DNA of 7,713 nucleotides from Clostridia bacterium (lineage in GTDB: Bacteria > Bacillota_A > Clostridia > Oscillospirales > UBA929). The notes beneath the pieces are model-generated. The model did no database searches. It was not told where the DNA came from and was given only the letters and a program-made list of their open reading frames with translations. The stretch spans positions 1-7,713 of the forward strand of contig BNZR01000064.1 in the NCBI GenBank assembly GCA_026001245.1, in the 5' to 3' direction. Both the position numbers and the translations under genes were made by a program. Positions 6,795 to 7,713 of this stretch are shown here, one piece after another. Numbering within the stretch: position 1 is the stretch's first letter; the number at the start of each line of letters is the position of its first letter.

Positions 6795-6805
6795 CAACGT
6801 ATAAT
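6777..6805 (+). promoter_or_regulatory. Perfect-consensus SigA promoter of the regulator gene
   Basis: TTGACA (6777-6782), a 17-base spacer and TATAAT (6800-6805) match the housekeeping consensus at all twelve positions. Expected transcription start is about 6811-6813, only some 11-13 bases before the ATG, so the Shine-Dalgarno sequence would lie at the extreme 5' end of the message. A promoter this strong usually needs repression, which fits the overlapping inverted repeat. Confidence 0.85.
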
Positions 6806-6823
6806 GCTTGTGAGGTGAGGGCG

Positions 6824-7713
6824 ATGATGATTCCAACAGGCGAGCTGATAAAGCGATTGAGGAAAGAAAGCGGGTTGACACAGGAACAGCTCGCTGAGGG
6901 CGTATGCACCCGCCTTACAATCACCAGAATTGAACAGGGAAAGGTCGAGCCTAACTACTTCACCAAGTGGAGAATATTGCAGAAATTGGGCAAGAATCCT
7001 GCACTTTACATAGCAGATACCGTATCAGACCGCGAGGCACAGATTTTGCGACTAGGCGACAGACTTTACGACTTGCACGCGAAAAAACAATATGACGTTC
7101 TCGAAGCTGAACTGCGCGAGGTTCAGGGAACGGAGTTGTTCAGTCAAGGCGAGGGACTGCGCGTATTGCTTAACGCGGAGGGGAATCTGCATTTAGGCAG
7201 AAAAGAGTTCGACGAGGCAATCGAGTGCTTCACCCGTTCGATTCTTCTGTTGCGCCCCGACTTCGACCTGAATAAAGTCACCGAGTATTGCCTATCTGAC
7301 GGAGAAATGCGGTCAATCTTGAACATAGCGGCGACCCATCTCGCGAGGCATGACTTTGAGAAGTCCATCGGCATTCTCAGAAATTTGAAGAAACACGAGC
7401 AATTTATGTACGCGGAGAACCGCACGGACAGTCACACGCTTAACGTAATAAATTATAATTATGTGTCGTGCCTGTATGGACTTGGCGGCTATTTTGAATG
7501 TCTGACCGAGTGCGAGAAAGCGTTGGATACCGCGTTTGAAACAACCGACATGGTTATATTCGCCGCCTACTTAAAGGGCATTGCGCTGTGTAAATTGCAG
7601 CTTGGGTATGACGACGCGGAGGAAGCGTCAGACCGATACCGCGCCTTTTTGAGAGGAATGGGCGGCGAGGACTTGATTGCTTATAAGCTGCGGGAGTTTG
7701 AAACGCTTGTGGG
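6824..7713 (+). CDS. HTH transcriptional regulator with TPR-like C-terminal region, RRNPP/Rgg-like (3' partial)
   Basis: The frame runs from the ATG at 6824 (a second ATG at 6827 is also possible) without a stop to the right edge, giving 296 codons. GAGGTGAGG lies just upstream at 6812-6820. Residues about 5-60 are an Xre-type helix-turn-helix: ELIKRLRKESGLTQEQLAEG, VCTRLTITRIEQGKVEP. The 'LAEGVCTRLTITRIEQGK' pattern is typical of HTH-TPR regulators of Firmicutes, including the peptide-sensing RRNPP group (Rgg, PlcR, PrgX). The remainder is helical, with TPR-like segments such as AEGNLHLGRKEFDEAIECFT and YVSCLYGLGGYFECLTECEK. Divergent placement and shared control DNA suggest it regulates itself and the surface operon. 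Whether a signalling peptide is involved cannot be told: no small peptide gene is visible upstream and the downstream region is outside the window. Confidence 0.85.
   Translation, partial: MMIPTGELIKRLRKESGLTQEQLAEGVCTRLTITRIEQGKVEPNYFTKWRILQKLGKNPALYIADTVSDREAQILRLGDRLYDLHAKKQYDVLEAELREVQGTELFSQGEGLRVLLNAEGNLHLGRKEFDEAIECFTRSILLLRPDFDLNKVTEYCLSDGEMRSILNIAATHLARHDFEKSIGILRNLKKHEQFMYAENRTDSHTLNVINYNYVSCLYGLGGYFECLTECEKALDTAFETTDMVIFAAYLKGIALCKLQLGYDDAEEASDRYRAFLRGMGGEDLIAYKLREFETLV

Noticed and set aside
6627..6881. N-terminal extension of the surface protein up to an ATG at 6881
   Set aside because: It would translate through both promoters and into the opposite-strand regulator; the ATG at 6626 has a perfect Shine-Dalgarno site and a signal peptide.
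7144..7425. Minus-strand 93-codon frame
   Set aside because: It is antisense to the regulator's TPR-like region, with no ribosome site or family resemblance.

Overview
The window looks like a piece of a Gram-positive, Clostridia-like Firmicutes genome or mobile element. The signs are strong Shine-Dalgarno sites before every gene, a lipoprotein signal with a clean lipobox, a C-terminal sorting signal of the NPxTG type, a BspA-like leucine-rich-repeat protein, and a large serine recombinase fragment of the kind common in clostridial mobile elements. Base composition by eye is close to half G+C, except for a distinctly AT-richer leucine-rich-repeat segment. No species can be named.

Layout, right to left on the minus strand. 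A divergent control region (6627-6823) carries a good SigA-type promoter for a minus-strand operon and a perfect-consensus promoter for a plus-strand regulator (HTH plus TPR-like, running off the right edge). The minus-strand operon encodes, in order: (1) a 294-residue wall-anchored surface protein with an NPHTGD motif (5742-6626); (2) a 458-residue probably cytoplasmic protein with a double zinc ribbon and a beta-propeller-like body (4289-5665); (3) a 365-residue lipoprotein with BspA-type leucine-rich repeats (3142-4239); and (4) a very long open frame (1-3043) that runs off the left edge. Hairpins that pair better as minus-strand RNA sit between genes 1 and 2 and between genes 3 and 4.

The most unusual feature is that the 3043-to-1 frame is a chimera. 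About 765 residues look like a secreted protein of unknown family ending in one transmembrane helix. They then pass, without a stop or frame change, into the C-terminal half of a large serine recombinase (end of the recombinase domain, four-cysteine zinc ribbon, coiled coil). The catalytic N-terminal half is absent. The simplest biological reading is that a mobile element carrying the surface-protein module has inserted into a recombinase gene and the element's last gene reads through the junction; a metagenome assembly chimera is the main alternative.

Taken together, the genes resemble a regulated cell-surface cargo module (anchored protein, lipoprotein, large membrane-tethered ectodomain, cytoplasmic zinc-ribbon sensor-like protein) under a possibly peptide-responsive regulator. 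The regulator's role and the joint function are inferences from gene order. No RNA genes, CRISPR arrays or insertion sequences were found, and no stretch over 300 bases lacks a gene.
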